A stretch of DNA of 64,000 bases. Source: an uncultured Acetatifactor sp. GTDB taxonomy: Bacteria > Bacillota > Clostridia > Lachnospirales > Lachnospiraceae. Shown here in pieces: positions 8,311 through 17,697 of the stretch. The notes under the pieces are model-generated. The model was given only the letters and a program-made list of their open reading frames with translations. It searched no databases and had not been told where the DNA came from. Numbering within the stretch: position 1 is the first letter of the stretch; each line of letters begins with the position of its first letter. Where the stretch lies: contig CANQPH010000011.1 of NCBI GenBank assembly GCA_947625675.1, forward strand, positions 1 through 64,000, written 5' to 3'. Made by a program: the position numbers and the translations under genes.

Positions 8311-8988
8311 TTAGTTCCCCGTTTCCTCATCCGGTATCAGAACCCGGAATTCTCCCCGTTTAATGCGGTCCCCCAACTCCTTCTCGTCCTTCGGCAGGGT
8401 CTCCATCTCGATCCCGCCCCGGGCCAGATGATGGACGCAGTGAAAATCCGAACCGGAGGTCCAGATCAGCCCGTGCTCTCTGGCGAAAGCCTGGGCCTTC
8501 TCATTGAGGGAAGCATGATCCGGATTCCCGTTGAATCCCTCCACCCCGTCCAGGAGATGGGGCCTCGGGAAAAGACACCACCCCCGGAAGGGATGGGCCT
8601 GGAGCAGGCACAGCCCCTCCCCATGGGCGATCTTCGCAAAATTTTCTATTCCTTCAAAATACATCCAGGGATGGGCATAAAGGAACTTCGGGCCGAACCC
8701 GTATACCAAATAATCGTTATAATTTTCCTCGAAACGGATCTCCATGCCCAGGTAAACCTTCAGGCCATTTTCCTCCCCGGCCCGAAGCGCCGCCCGATAA
8801 CCGGCCAGCAGCCTGTCCACCTTCTCTTCCCAGCTGCCGTTTCTGCCCTGGGTGTCGCCGTTAAAATGATCCGTCACCACCACTGCGTCGTAACCGGCCT
8901 CCCGGTACATCCGGATACCCTCCGCCGCAGGGACCTGGCCGCAGGAACTGCTTTCCGCAGTATGAAAATGAGTCTCGATCTTCCGCAT
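8311..8988 (-). CDS. PHP-domain metal-dependent phosphoesterase
   Basis: 225 residues. The motifs ETHFHTAESS (start), VVTDHFNGD (about 38), LLQAHPFRG (mid) and SGSDFHCVHH (near the end) are the four metal-binding motifs of the PHP superfamily. Related stand-alone proteins hydrolyse small phosphorylated metabolites; the substrate is not predictable from the sequence. The gene lies at the end of a minus-strand run after trmB and yitT. Confidence 0.85.
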   Translation of the reverse strand: MRKIETHFHTAESSSCGQVPAAEGIRMYREAGYDAVVVTDHFNGDTQGRNGSWEEKVDRLLAGYRAALRAGEENGLKVYLGMEIRFEENYNDYLVYGFGPKFLYAHPWMYFEGIENFAKIAHGEGLCLLQAHPFRGWCLFPRPHLLDGVEGFNGNPDHASLNEKAQAFAREHGLIWTSGSDFHCVHHLARGGIEMETLPKDEKELGDRIKRGEFRVLIPDEETGN

Positions 8989-9029
8989 GATGCCGTCCTT
9001 TCTATATATACCTTTCTATGGCCATTTTT

Positions 9030-9129
9030 CTTTTGCGATCATTTCTTTTCCGCTGCCATTTCTTTTTCTGCCGTCGTTTCTTTTTCCATTGCCATTTCTT
9101 TTTCTGCTATCGTTTTTTTCTGCTGCACG
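9030..9129 (-). repeat. Pyrimidine-rich intergenic tandem repeat
   Basis: GCCATTTCTTTTTCTGC alternates with GTCGTTTCTTTTTCC in a ~36-bp period, about 2.5 copies, filling the gap between the YitT gene and the PHP gene. No ORF or hairpin was seen in it. Confidence 0.65.
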
Positions 9130-10026
9130 TCACAGTTTCTTCAGATAGTTGCCTTCCACCCGGACGCCCTCGTTTTCCACGATAAAGGCATAGGGATCAT
9201 ATTTGTGCACAATGGTCCGCAGATGGTTCACCTCGTACTTGGAAAGCATGATGTAGAGCACCTGGGAATTATCATGGGTATAAGCACCCTGGGCGCTCCA
9301 CTTGGTGATCCCCCTTCCCAGCTCGCCGAAGATCTCCTGCTCCATCTCCCGGGTGTCGGCCTTGGTGATGATATTGACTTCCACGTTGATGTTCTGGGAA
9401 TGCACCTTGTCAATGGCTACCGAATAGACTGCCGCATAGATCACGGAATAGATCACCGTCTCCACATGGAACAGAAACAGGCAGGCTCCGTAGAGCACCA
9501 GGTTGATCCCCAGGTTTACCTTGCCCACGCTGAAATCCTGCTTCCATTTGATGAGAAGCACTCCGATCACGTCCGCCCCGCCTCCGGAAGAGCCCATCCG
9601 CAGCAGGAGCCCCACGCCCACGCCGGAAATGATCCCGCCCACCACGGAAGCCGCCATGGTGTCCGTCACCACGGGCCGGATGGGCACCGCCGCCAGGAAC
9701 ACCGTCATGGCCGTCACCGTGATCAGAGTCTTGGCAAAAAAGCGCTTTCCCACCCTGGCAAACGCCAGGAAAAAGATGGGAATGTTGATCACATAATAGA
9801 TAATGCCTGCGATGTCAAAATTCTGAAAGGGCAGCCCCATATAATCCACCATCAACGTTCGGAACACCTGACAGATTCCCATGATTCCCGCCGTGTACAG
9901 ACCGGAGGGCACCACGAACAGATTGACTCCCACCGCATAGAGAAGCGCCCCCACGAGACTCCCCAAAATGCGCCAGCCCTCCTGGGCAAGCTCTTCCCGC
10001 AGCTTTCCAACTCCCTTTTCTTTCAA
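9130..10026 (-). CDS. YitT family membrane protein
   Basis: 298 residues: five or so hydrophobic segments in the first 200 residues (for example ILGSLVGALLYAVGVNLFVV and GIISGVGVGLLLRMGSSGGG) and a cytoplasmic C-terminal DUF2179 domain ending VRVEGNYLKKL. The GGADVIG segment is typical of the family. YitT proteins are polytopic membrane proteins of unsettled function. It begins 20 bp after trmB and is likely in the same operon. Confidence 0.9.
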   Translation of the reverse strand: MKEKGVGKLREELAQEGWRILGSLVGALLYAVGVNLFVVPSGLYTAGIMGICQVFRTLMVDYMGLPFQNFDIAGIIYYVINIPIFFLAFARVGKRFFAKTLITVTAMTVFLAAVPIRPVVTDTMAASVVGGIISGVGVGLLLRMGSSGGGADVIGVLLIKWKQDFSVGKVNLGINLVLYGACLFLFHVETVIYSVIYAAVYSVAIDKVHSQNINVEVNIITKADTREMEQEIFGELGRGITKWSAQGAYTHDNSQVLYIMLSKYEVNHLRTIVHKYDPYAFIVENEGVRVEGNYLKKL

Positions 10027-10046
10027 CTTTACGCCCTCCTGTAAAT

Positions 10047-10691
10047 CTAATACTTCCTATAAATCTGATACTTGCAGATGGGATTGCCCAGGGCGGAGAA
10101 CTTTTCTTCGTACTCCGTCATCACATTTCCCGCCATCAGATCCGCATCCCCATGAAGATCGTAGGTGACGAACTCCGCTTCCCATCCCGCAGGCTCCAGT
10201 TCCCCCAAAGCGAACTCGAACAGCTCCCTGTTGTCCGTCTTGAACTCCAGCCTGCCGTTCTTTTTCAAGATCACGTCATACCTGGCCAGAAATTCCCTGG
10301 AAGGCAGCCTTCGCTTGGCATGACGGTCCTTGGGCCAAGGATCGGAAAAATTCAGGTAGATCCGATCCACCTCTCCCGGGCCGAAGGCCCTGGTGAGCTC
10401 TTCCGCCTCCATGCGCAGGAACCGCAGATTGGGCAGTGGCTCTTTTTCCATCTTCTGCACCGCCCGGAGCAACACGCTGGAATATTTCTCGATCCCCACG
10501 AAATTGATCTCCGGATGCAACTTCGCCATGGTATGCAGGAACTTGCCCTTTCCCATCCCCACCTCGATCTGCAGGGGATGGTCATTCCCAAAAATTTCCC
10601 GCCAATGGCCCGGCTTCCACTCCTCCTCAGGCACCACGAATTCATTTTCAGCGATGACTTCTTTGGAGCCCGTGATATTTCTCAGACGCAT
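10047..10691 (-). CDS. trmB: tRNA (guanine-N7-)-methyltransferase
   Basis: 214 residues. It methylates G46 of tRNA using S-adenosylmethionine. Visible motifs are VGMGKGKFL (SAM loop), FVGIEKYSSV, the family signature LNFSDPWPKDRHAKRRL and FKTDN near the end. The start at 10691 is preferred over an upstream in-frame ATG (giving MRGN...), because that ATG lies within the repeated hairpin/SD element at 10692-10724, whose GCGAGG provides the ribosome-binding site. Confidence 0.95.
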   Translation of the reverse strand: MRLRNITGSKEVIAENEFVVPEEEWKPGHWREIFGNDHPLQIEVGMGKGKFLHTMAKLHPEINFVGIEKYSSVLLRAVQKMEKEPLPNLRFLRMEAEELTRAFGPGEVDRIYLNFSDPWPKDRHAKRRLPSREFLARYDVILKKNGRLEFKTDNRELFEFALGELEPAGWEAEFVTYDLHGDADLMAGNVMTEYEEKFSALGNPICKYQIYRKY

Positions 10692-10724
10692 GTTTCCTCG
10701 CATTCTGCCGCCGGTCAGGCGGCA
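10692..10724 (-). repeat. Hairpin/SD leader element, copy 1 (trmB)
   Basis: TGCCGCC-TGACC-GGCGGCA followed by GAATGCGAGGAAAC and the trmB ATG. The same arrangement occurs at 27593-27625, 33032-33064 and 53564-53596: a GC hairpin directly 5' of GAATGCGAGG, then the start codon. Confidence 0.8.
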
Positions 10725-10833
10725 TTTGAATTTAGGGGACTTCCTCCCGTTCGCAAAGTGACTCTGGAAATACCACCTCTCCCGTGGTATAATAATTTTA
10801 ATATTTCCACCCCAAGAAAGGTTCGGCCATCCG

Positions 10834-12393
10834 ATGAACAGGAATCACTTTTTTCATAAATATCATAAATACGCCGCTCTTCTGCTTTCCTGCAGTCTTC
10901 TCTGGACCGTCCCCGCTTTGCCGGCCCGGGCCCAGAGTCTGGAAGAACGGATCGAATATCAGCAGTCCCTGCCCATAGAGAGCAACGAAATCCCCGGCTG
11001 GCCTTCCGGGCCCGTGGTCACGGCGGAGTCCGCCATCCTGATGGAGGCCGGCACCGGCGTGATCCTCTATGCCAAGAACATCCACCAGGCCCAGTATCCG
11101 GCCAGCTGCACCAAGCTGCTGACCTGCCTGATCGCCGCCGAGAGATGTTCCCTGGACGAAACCGTCACCATGTCCCACGCCGCCGTTTACGACACCCCTC
11201 TGGACAGCAGCTACATTGCCCTGGACGAGGGCAACCAGATCACCATGGAGCAGGCCCTGAACGCCATCCTCATCAGTTCCGCCAACAACGTGGCCTTCGC
11301 CGTGGCGGAACACGTCACCGGCACCTCCTGGGAGGATTTCGGTGAGGTCATGAACGAGCGGGCGAAAGAGCTCGGCTGCGTGGATTCCCATTTCGTCAAT
11401 CCCAACGGACTTCCGGATGAGAACCACTACACCTCCGCCTTCGACCTGGCCACCATCGGCAGGGCCTTTTTTGACAACGAGCTCCTGTGCAAGATCTCCC
11501 GCACCTCCCGGCTGCATCTGCCTCCCACGGAGACCCAGCCCAAGGATATTTACGAGAATTCCAAGAACAGACTTCTGCCGGGGCAGTCCATGGCCTATGA
11601 ATATCTGGTGGGCAGCAAGACGGGCTACACCGACGTGGCCCGCAACTGCCTGGTTTCCTGTGCGGAAAAAGACGGGCTGAAGCTGATCTGCGCAGTCCTG
11701 AAGGATGAATCCCCCAGGCAGTTCGAGGACACCGTGGCCCTCTTCGATTACGGTTTCCGTAATTTCGAGAAAGTAAACGTTTCCCAGTCGGAAACCCGGT
11801 ACAACATCAATGCCGATGCCGCCTACTACAGCGATCATGATATTTTCGGAAGTTCCAGACCCCTTTTGCAGCTGAACCCTTCCGCTTATCTGGTGCTGCC
11901 CTCCACTGTGGATTTCAGCGAAACGGTTTCCACGCTCTCCTATGACACGGATCAGGAAAATCAGGCGGCGCTGCTCACCTATACCTATCAAGGGACGTTG
12001 GTAGGCACGGCCTCCGTGGATTTCGTGGAAAACGGCGGCGAAGGGTATGTATTCGGAGACGTTCCAGACGTCGTAGAGGAAGAAAAATCCAACGTGGTGC
12101 TGATCAATCTGAAGGAAGTCCTGCTTTGGACCGCCCTGGTCCTGGCCTCCCTCCTCTTTCTGGCCCTTCTCCTGGTCCTGCTGCGCAGGCTCCTGGCTCG
12201 TCTGGCGGCCCGGCACCGCCGCAAGAGACCCCCAAGGGACACTCTTCCCTACATGACCGAACCGGAAAGCAGGCGCAAGCGCCGCAAGGCCGCCATAAAA
12301 AGCGCCCGAAGCAGACGGAAGCGTCTCAAACACTCCAACCAATCCCGGGATTCCCAACGGCAACGTTCCAACCGGTTTCGGGATTTCGACTGA
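10834..12393 (+). CDS. D-alanyl-D-alanine carboxypeptidase (S11, DacF-like)
   Basis: 519 residues. Signal peptide about 1-33. The penicillin-binding motifs are all present: SxxK as S91-CTK94, SxN as S149-A-N151 and KTG at 262-264. It trims the terminal D-alanine of peptidoglycan stem peptides outside the membrane. Beyond the catalytic and beta-rich domains comes a transmembrane helix (about 425-450) and an unusually long Arg/Lys-rich cytoplasmic tail; most DacF proteins end in an amphipathic anchor instead. A likely -10 (TATAAT) is at 10788-10793. The gene converges on the exonuclease gene. Confidence 0.92.
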   Translation: MNRNHFFHKYHKYAALLLSCSLLWTVPALPARAQSLEERIEYQQSLPIESNEIPGWPSGPVVTAESAILMEAGTGVILYAKNIHQAQYPASCTKLLTCLIAAERCSLDETVTMSHAAVYDTPLDSSYIALDEGNQITMEQALNAILISSANNVAFAVAEHVTGTSWEDFGEVMNERAKELGCVDSHFVNPNGLPDENHYTSAFDLATIGRAFFDNELLCKISRTSRLHLPPTETQPKDIYENSKNRLLPGQSMAYEYLVGSKTGYTDVARNCLVSCAEKDGLKLICAVLKDESPRQFEDTVALFDYGFRNFEKVNVSQSETRYNINADAAYYSDHDIFGSSRPLLQLNPSAYLVLPSTVDFSETVSTLSYDTDQENQAALLTYTYQGTLVGTASVDFVENGGEGYVFGDVPDVVEEEKSNVVLINLKEVLLWTALVLASLLFLALLLVLLRRLLARLAARHRRKRPPRDTLPYMTEPESRRKRRKAAIKSARSRRKRLKHSNQSRDSQRQRSNRFRDFD

Positions 12394-12428
12394 TAAAAGG
12401 ACGGCAAGAGGATGCTTCTTCCTCCCCG

Positions 12429-13418
12429 TTATTCTTCCGCCGTCTTCTGCGTCCTCTGCCGGGGACGCTTCCTGGCCCTGTGCTGCCTGCGAAGCTCCCT
12501 GGCGTGCTGCTCGTGCCGAATGATTCCCTTCGCTTCCTCTTCCGGAATCAGCTTGACCGTCTTGACAATATAGGTCTTGCCTTCGTCCGTCTGTCTGACC
12601 CGGATCTTGCCCTTCAAATAACCGTGCTTTTCGCAATAGGCCGTGCAATAATATTGTCTCCCGTTGGCGGAAAACCACTTCACCAGCTTCTTCAGGTTCC
12701 GGCGGCAGAGATAACATTTGGTGGAAACCACCTCCGGATCCGCAAAAGCCTCTTCCTTGCTGTCAAATTCCCTGGAAATATATTTTACATAGTTTTCAAA
12801 CTGAAGCTTCAGCTCTCCCTCCCGACTGGTGGGTGGATGATAGACGTCATAAGAAAGATTTTTGAAAAGCTTCGGATCGTAAATCCGGGCCAGCACCTTT
12901 CCGGTGTAATAGGCGTCGCTGAAAGCCCTGTGAAAAGGAATGTCCTTGGGGATCTGCAGTTCGTCGATCACGTACTCCAGACTCCTGCGCTGCTTCCGAT
13001 CCTCTTCGTAGGCGATGCTGTAGAGTTTCTGCACATCCAAAAAAGGAATCGGCCCCTTTGCTAGGGGTTCCATTCCATAATATTTCATATTTCTCTGCAG
13101 CTCCGTCAGATCCATCATTCCCCAGGTGCAGAACAGCTTCTCCTCTTCTCCGATCCAATCCAGGAAACGCCCCATCACCTCCGGAAAAGCGCCCCCGGAT
13201 CGAAGCTCTTCGATCTTCATATGGAGCAGTCTCCCGGTGATATGATGCATTTCCCGGTACACCTGGGGCCTGATGAGCTCGTGGAACTCTCCGATCTGTT
13301 CCCTCTCCCCGCTGTATTTCACGGCGCCGATCTCTATCACTTCAAAGGGCAGGGAGCTGACCGCATGCTTTTCGTCATTGCTCTGGTTCCACTCCAGATC
13401 GAAAACGATATAATTCAT
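12429..13418 (-). CDS. DEDDh 3'-5' exonuclease (KapD-like)
   Basis: 329 residues. The RNase T/DnaQ-type fold starts at the N-terminus with YIVFDLEWNQ (DxE motif), followed by HxIxG-like HHITGRLLHM, and a distal HRAFSDAYYT supplies H and D. It would degrade single-stranded nucleic acid from 3' ends. The C-terminal 100 residues include paired cysteines (CYLCRR...) and a basic tail, suggesting nucleic-acid contact. It starts 4 bp after trxA and is co-transcribed with it. Confidence 0.85.
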   Translation of the reverse strand: MNYIVFDLEWNQSNDEKHAVSSLPFEVIEIGAVKYSGEREQIGEFHELIRPQVYREMHHITGRLLHMKIEELRSGGAFPEVMGRFLDWIGEEEKLFCTWGMMDLTELQRNMKYYGMEPLAKGPIPFLDVQKLYSIAYEEDRKQRRSLEYVIDELQIPKDIPFHRAFSDAYYTGKVLARIYDPKLFKNLSYDVYHPPTSREGELKLQFENYVKYISREFDSKEEAFADPEVVSTKCYLCRRNLKKLVKWFSANGRQYYCTAYCEKHGYLKGKIRVRQTDEGKTYIVKTVKLIPEEEAKGIIRHEQHARELRRQHRARKRPRQRTQKTAEE

Positions 13419-13422
13419 GAAC

Positions 13423-13734
13423 CTACTTTCCCAACATCTTCAAAATCGTTGCTTTGCTCTGTACTCCCAGGCTGGAGTCCACGGTCTGGCCGTCCTTCAT
13501 CACCACCAGGGTGGGAATGGACATCACTTTGAACCTGGCGGCCAGATTGGGCTCGCTGTCCACGTCCACCTTGCAGACCTTCACGTCCTCCAGTTCCTCC
13601 GCCAGCTGGTCGATCACGGGGGCCAGCATCCTGCAGGGGCCGCACCAGGCCGCCCAGAAGTCGATCAATACCGTCTTGTCCGACTGCATCACTTCCGTCT
13701 CAAAATTATCCGCCGTTACATGTACGATTGCCAT
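13423..13734 (-). CDS. trxA: Thioredoxin
   Basis: 103 residues, standard length. FWAAWCGPCRML carries the WCGPC redox site and SIPTLVVMKDG the cis-proline. It reduces protein disulfides in the cytoplasm with thioredoxin reductase (not in the window). The ATG at 13734 has SD AAAAGGAG; an upstream in-frame ATG lacks one. Confidence 0.95.
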   Translation of the reverse strand: MAIVHVTADNFETEVMQSDKTVLIDFWAAWCGPCRMLAPVIDQLAEELEDVKVCKVDVDSEPNLAARFKVMSIPTLVVMKDGQTVDSSLGVQSKATILKMLGK

Positions 13735-13862
13735 AATGTTCACGCTCCTTTTCTTTGATCCTATTTTGTTTATTCTCAAGATTATGTTCCACGGTTCGCC
13801 CGCAATTTATTCCTGTCGGAGCCCTCTTCCAGATTCCTCCGGAACGATTCTCCATTTATTTT

Positions 13863-16145
13863 TCAATTACCCTCCAGCACGGCGAATAATTGATCCACCT
13901 CCACGGGTTTGGCCAGGAAATCGTCCATTCCACTTTCCTTCGCCTTCTGCCGGTCTTCCTCCAGACTGTTGGCGGAACAGGCCACGATCTTCACCTTCCC
14001 GGCATCCGCCCTGGGCAGCTTCCGGATGGCCTTTGCGGCCTCATGACCGCTCATCACCGGCATCATCAGATCCATCAGGATCACTTCGATCTCTCCCTCT
14101 CCGGAATTCCGGAATATTTCCACAGCCTTTTGCCCGTCCGCCGCCAAAATGACCCGATAACCTTTTTCCTCCAACATTTCCTGCAGGATTTCCGCATTCA
14201 GTTCATTGTCCTCTGCGATCAACACGCACTTTTTTCCCTCTCCCGTCTCTTCCTGGAAAGGATCGTATTCCGTCCGGGGCTCTTCCGCCGCCTGGGTTTT
14301 AAAATAGAAAGTAAAGGTGCTTCCCTTCCCGGGTACGCTCTCCACCGACAAATCTCCGTCCATCTGTTGGATCAGGTGATAGCTGATGGCCATGCCCAGG
14401 CCGGTGCCCTGGTTGCCCCGGGAGACCGTGTCCCTCTCCTGGGTAAAGGACTGGAATATTTTTTCCTGGAATTCCTGGCTCATGCCGCAGCCCGTATCGG
14501 CAACCGACACCCTGGAGATCACGTCCCCGTCCTCCGCCAGCTCCTGCTCCACCTTCATGGTGACGCTGCCGCCCGTCGGCGTAAATTTCCAGGCGTTGTC
14601 CAGAATGTTCATGAATACCTGTTCCAGCCTGCCCTCGTCCCCGATCAGCCCCGGATACGGGATCCGGATGTCCGTCTGGAACGCAATCCCTTTTTCCTCC
14701 ATCCACCTCCGGGCCAGGGCCTCCACCGTGGACACCACCAGGCGGAAGGAAATCTCCTTTTTTTTCAGGGAAAGCCTTTTATGATGGAGCTCGGACATGT
14801 CCAGCACGTCGTTCACCAGGGTCAGGAGATATTTGGCCGTGGTGGTGGATTGCTGCAGGTAAACGGAAAGCTTGTCCTTCTCCCCCAGGTTCTGCATCAT
14901 CAGGTAGTTCAGCCCCATCATGCCGTTCAAGGGGGTCCGGATCTCATGGCTCATAGCCGACAGGAAGTCCCTCTGGGCCTTGGACTCCGCCTTCACCTTC
15001 GCCGACTTCAGGATCACGTTCATGATCACGCCGATCATCACCAACAGGATGCAGAGCGACAGCGTCAGCAGCGTAATGCTGTAGCGATAACGATATAGGA
15101 AATCGGAAAGCCGATATTGATAGCGTTCTTCCATGGTGACCTTGATCACGATGTTGGAGATCTGATCCTCCGTAATCTGATCGATGGCCTTGTTGATAAT
15201 GCTTATCACCGCTTCGCTCTGGTTCCAGCGCTCTTCATCCTCCATTCCCAAGGGAGTCACTGCGGAAAAGCACAGTTCATCCGCCACGCTCTCGATGGGG
15301 AGCACGTGGAGATTCTCATAGCGGGGGCGGGAAAGCAGATATTCCACGATGTACTGATTGTACATCAAAATGTCCGCCTCGCCGTTCCGCACCGCCTCAA
15401 AACATTCATCCAGCGTCTCGTAATCCAGGCAGACGAAATTGGGATAGCGGTTCTGGATCACCCTCTTGAAGGTTTGGGAACCCAGGGCCACCGCCACGGA
15501 CAGCTCCGCATCCCTGCGGAAAGACAGGTCGCTGCGGCCCACCACCACTTTTTTGCTCTTCAAATAAGGCTGGCTCATCAGGATTCCCCTGGCATGGAGG
15601 TTCTCCTCGTTGTATTCCACGCCGGTGATCAGATCGAAGCCCTGCTCCCAGAGATAGTCATAGGTGACGGAACCGTAGGGCAGTTCCACATAATCAAACT
15701 GCAGGCCGCTGATCTCTCCGATCCGGTCGAAGATCTCCCGGGAGATCCCTCCCAGTTCCCCGGTTTTCCCATCCCGGTAGGAGACCGGCACCCGGTCCTG
15801 CACGTATCCCACCTTCAAGGTTCCCAGGGAGGCGATGAAATCCCTCTCTTCCTGGGTGAAGACGGACTCCGTTCCGGCGCTTCCGGCCTTCCCGGCGGTC
15901 TCGGTGCCGGTGCTTCCGGCTTCTCCGGCAGTCTCGGTCCCAATGCTTTCAGCTTTTCCGGCTGATGCGTTTTCGGTTCCTCCGGCGGACCCGGCTTCGG
16001 CGGTTCCAGCACCCCCGGCAGCCTCGGCTCCTGTGCTTCCGGCTTCCCCGGCGAACACGGTTCGTCCGCCGCCCGCCAGCGTTCCCGCCGTGATGCCCAA
16101 TATGATGATCCACGCAATCCAAAGCTTTTTTCTCACGAACCTCAT
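13863..16145 (-). CDS. Hybrid sensor histidine kinase with solute-binding sensor domain
   Basis: 760 residues. Signal/anchor 1-30; Gly/Ala/Thr-rich repeat linker about 33-95 (ETAGEAGSTGT type); periplasmic SBP_bac_3-like domain about 105-335; transmembrane helix about 356-379; HisKA with H400 in SAMSHEIRTPLNG; HATPase with NILDNAWKF, VADTGCGM and GTGLGMAIS; C-terminal receiver with D692 (LMDLMMPVMSG). The architecture is that of EvgS/BvgS-like kinases sensing a small extracellular ligand. No HPt or separate response regulator lies nearby. The start at 16145 has SD AGGGGTG. The linker repeats look like in-frame expansion. Confidence 0.9.
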   Translation of the reverse strand: MRFVRKKLWIAWIIILGITAGTLAGGGRTVFAGEAGSTGAEAAGGAGTAEAGSAGGTENASAGKAESIGTETAGEAGSTGTETAGKAGSAGTESVFTQEERDFIASLGTLKVGYVQDRVPVSYRDGKTGELGGISREIFDRIGEISGLQFDYVELPYGSVTYDYLWEQGFDLITGVEYNEENLHARGILMSQPYLKSKKVVVGRSDLSFRRDAELSVAVALGSQTFKRVIQNRYPNFVCLDYETLDECFEAVRNGEADILMYNQYIVEYLLSRPRYENLHVLPIESVADELCFSAVTPLGMEDEERWNQSEAVISIINKAIDQITEDQISNIVIKVTMEERYQYRLSDFLYRYRYSITLLTLSLCILLVMIGVIMNVILKSAKVKAESKAQRDFLSAMSHEIRTPLNGMMGLNYLMMQNLGEKDKLSVYLQQSTTTAKYLLTLVNDVLDMSELHHKRLSLKKKEISFRLVVSTVEALARRWMEEKGIAFQTDIRIPYPGLIGDEGRLEQVFMNILDNAWKFTPTGGSVTMKVEQELAEDGDVISRVSVADTGCGMSQEFQEKIFQSFTQERDTVSRGNQGTGLGMAISYHLIQQMDGDLSVESVPGKGSTFTFYFKTQAAEEPRTEYDPFQEETGEGKKCVLIAEDNELNAEILQEMLEEKGYRVILAADGQKAVEIFRNSGEGEIEVILMDLMMPVMSGHEAAKAIRKLPRADAGKVKIVACSANSLEEDRQKAKESGMDDFLAKPVEVDQLFAVLEGN

Positions 16146-16152
16146 TTTTACA

Positions 16153-16186
16153 CCCCTGCATAACACGGGCTCGCCTGCGTTACTGC
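16153..16186 (-). repeat. 34-nt hairpin element, copy A (kinase leader)
   Basis: A 34-nt element that folds as a stem (TAACRC with GTGTTA on the minus strand) and ends just before the kinase SD. It matches 57865-57898 at 29 of 34 positions, with one compensatory base-pair change. A shorter relative (CCCCTGCATGTTGC) occurs at about 16226. Confidence 0.65.
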
Positions 16187-16196
16187 CCCAATAAAT

Positions 16197-16220
16197 AGTT
16201 TGAAAGTTTTCTTTCAAACT
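16197..16220 (-). promoter_or_regulatory. Perfect 10-bp palindrome in the kinase leader
   Basis: AGTTTGAAAG (16197-16206) and CTTTCAAACT (16211-16220) separated by TTTT. It lies in the transcribed leader of the kinase gene and has no T run, so it is either an operator or an RNA hairpin rather than a terminator. Confidence 0.55.
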
Positions 16221-16285
16221 TATACCCCTGCATGTTGCGGGATTGCCCCATATCCTCTTCCGCAGTGCATGATTTCGACAGCAAC

Positions 16286-16314
16286 ATTATATACCCTGCA
16301 TGTTGGCTTGTCAA
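16286..16314 (-). promoter_or_regulatory. Promoter of the hybrid kinase gene
   Basis: On the minus strand a consensus TTGACA (16309-16314), a 17-bp spacer and a consensus TATAAT (16286-16291). The leader to the start codon is about 135 nt and holds two related hairpin sequences. Confidence 0.8.
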
Positions 16315-16322
16315 AGCCTACC

Positions 16323-17660
16323 TTATATTTTTGTTTCTTTCCAGCGTCCTGTTCGATAACGGACAAAAGAAATTCCGTAATTGGCCGCCCAGCCAATGGG
16401 CACGGCGATCCAGACCGCCTGAATTCCCATCAGGGGAGCGAACAGATGGGAAAATCCCACCCGGATCGACAGGTTCACCAGATTGGCCAGCGTGAATATC
16501 TTCATGTCCCCGGCCCCTCGAAGGACCCCGTCCGTGACCATTTTCAAGCCCAGGAAAAGGAAGAAAAATCCCACGAAGCGGAGGTAGCTGACCCCCGTCC
16601 GAAGCGCTTCCGGAGAAATGTCCTCCCCCAGAAAGCTTTTGATGATGGGCGTGTGAAAAAATTCCAGCGCCGCCATCAGAACCAGGGAAAAGGCCAACAG
16701 GATCCCATAGCTGACCCGATAGCCCTTCTCCGCCCGATCCGCCTGACCGGCTCCCAGATTCTGGGCCGTGAAGGTGGACACCGCATTTCCCATGGCGGAA
16801 AGGGGCACGATGCAGATGCTCTCGATCCGCATAGCCGCCGAAAATCCCGCCAGTGCGGCCTCCCCGAAGCCGTTGACCACGGACTGCACCAACATCATGC
16901 CGATGGACACGATGGACTGCTGCAGGACGGAAGGGATGGCGATCCGAAGCATCCGGCCAAAACAATCCCAAGAAAACAGCCGAGAGGGCGGGTTGCGATA
17001 TCCCTTCAAAAAATGAAGCAGCACCAGGAAGGATAAAACGGCGGAGATCCCCTGGGCGGCCACCGTGGCCAGGGCCACCCCCGCCACGGCCAGATTCAGG
17101 ATGCGCACCATATACAGATCCAGTCCCACGTTCAACAGAGAGGAAAAAATCAGGAAATAAAGGGGGATGCGGGATTTTCCCAGAGCGTTGAAGACGGCGC
17201 TCAAGACATTGTACATGAACAAAAAAGGCAGGCCGCAGAAGTAAATCCGCAGATACTCCGCCGCCTGATCCTGCACGGCCGCAGGCGTGTTTAAGGCCCT
17301 CAATATGGCCGGGCCCAGAAACCACCCCGCCGCCCCCAACAGGACGCTGATAACCAGGAAGGCGATCAGGGAGGTGCTGACGGAAAGCCGGAGATTGGGA
17401 TAATCCTCGGCTCCCAGGTAACGGCTAGTCAGAACGCCGGCCCCGATGCCGCCGCCCACGGCGATGGAAATGAACACCGTGGTCAGGGCATATGAGGCCC
17501 CCACCGCCGCCAGGGCGTTTTCCCCCACGAAACGGCCCACGATCATGGAGTCCGCCATGTTATAAAACTGCTGGAACAGATTCCCCAGGAGCATGGGAAG
17601 GGCGAACAAAAAAAGAGACCGGGCGATAGGACCTTGAATCAAATCCCTGTTCTGCTTCAT
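16323..17660 (-). CDS. MATE family efflux transporter
   Basis: 445 residues with about twelve hydrophobic segments in two six-helix halves. Typical MATE landmarks are PMLLGNLFQQFYNMADSMIV in helix 1 and VLQQSIVSIGMMLVQ in the second half. These antiporters export cationic drugs or metabolites using a Na+ or H+ gradient; the substrate cannot be told. The ATG at 17660 has SD AAAGGAG. It starts 37 bp after proS and is probably in the same transcript. Confidence 0.93.
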   Translation of the reverse strand: MKQNRDLIQGPIARSLFLFALPMLLGNLFQQFYNMADSMIVGRFVGENALAAVGASYALTTVFISIAVGGGIGAGVLTSRYLGAEDYPNLRLSVSTSLIAFLVISVLLGAAGWFLGPAILRALNTPAAVQDQAAEYLRIYFCGLPFLFMYNVLSAVFNALGKSRIPLYFLIFSSLLNVGLDLYMVRILNLAVAGVALATVAAQGISAVLSFLVLLHFLKGYRNPPSRLFSWDCFGRMLRIAIPSVLQQSIVSIGMMLVQSVVNGFGEAALAGFSAAMRIESICIVPLSAMGNAVSTFTAQNLGAGQADRAEKGYRVSYGILLAFSLVLMAALEFFHTPIIKSFLGEDISPEALRTGVSYLRFVGFFFLFLGLKMVTDGVLRGAGDMKIFTLANLVNLSIRVGFSHLFAPLMGIQAVWIAVPIGWAANYGISFVRYRTGRWKETKI

Positions 17661-17697
17661 CGCCGGTCTCCTTTCCATATTCGTTTCATAAATTCCT

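Noticed and set aside
10798..12717. A 639-codon frame antisense to the D,D-carboxypeptidase gene
   Set aside because: The sense strand has all S11 motifs; the antisense frame has no SD or recognisable domain.
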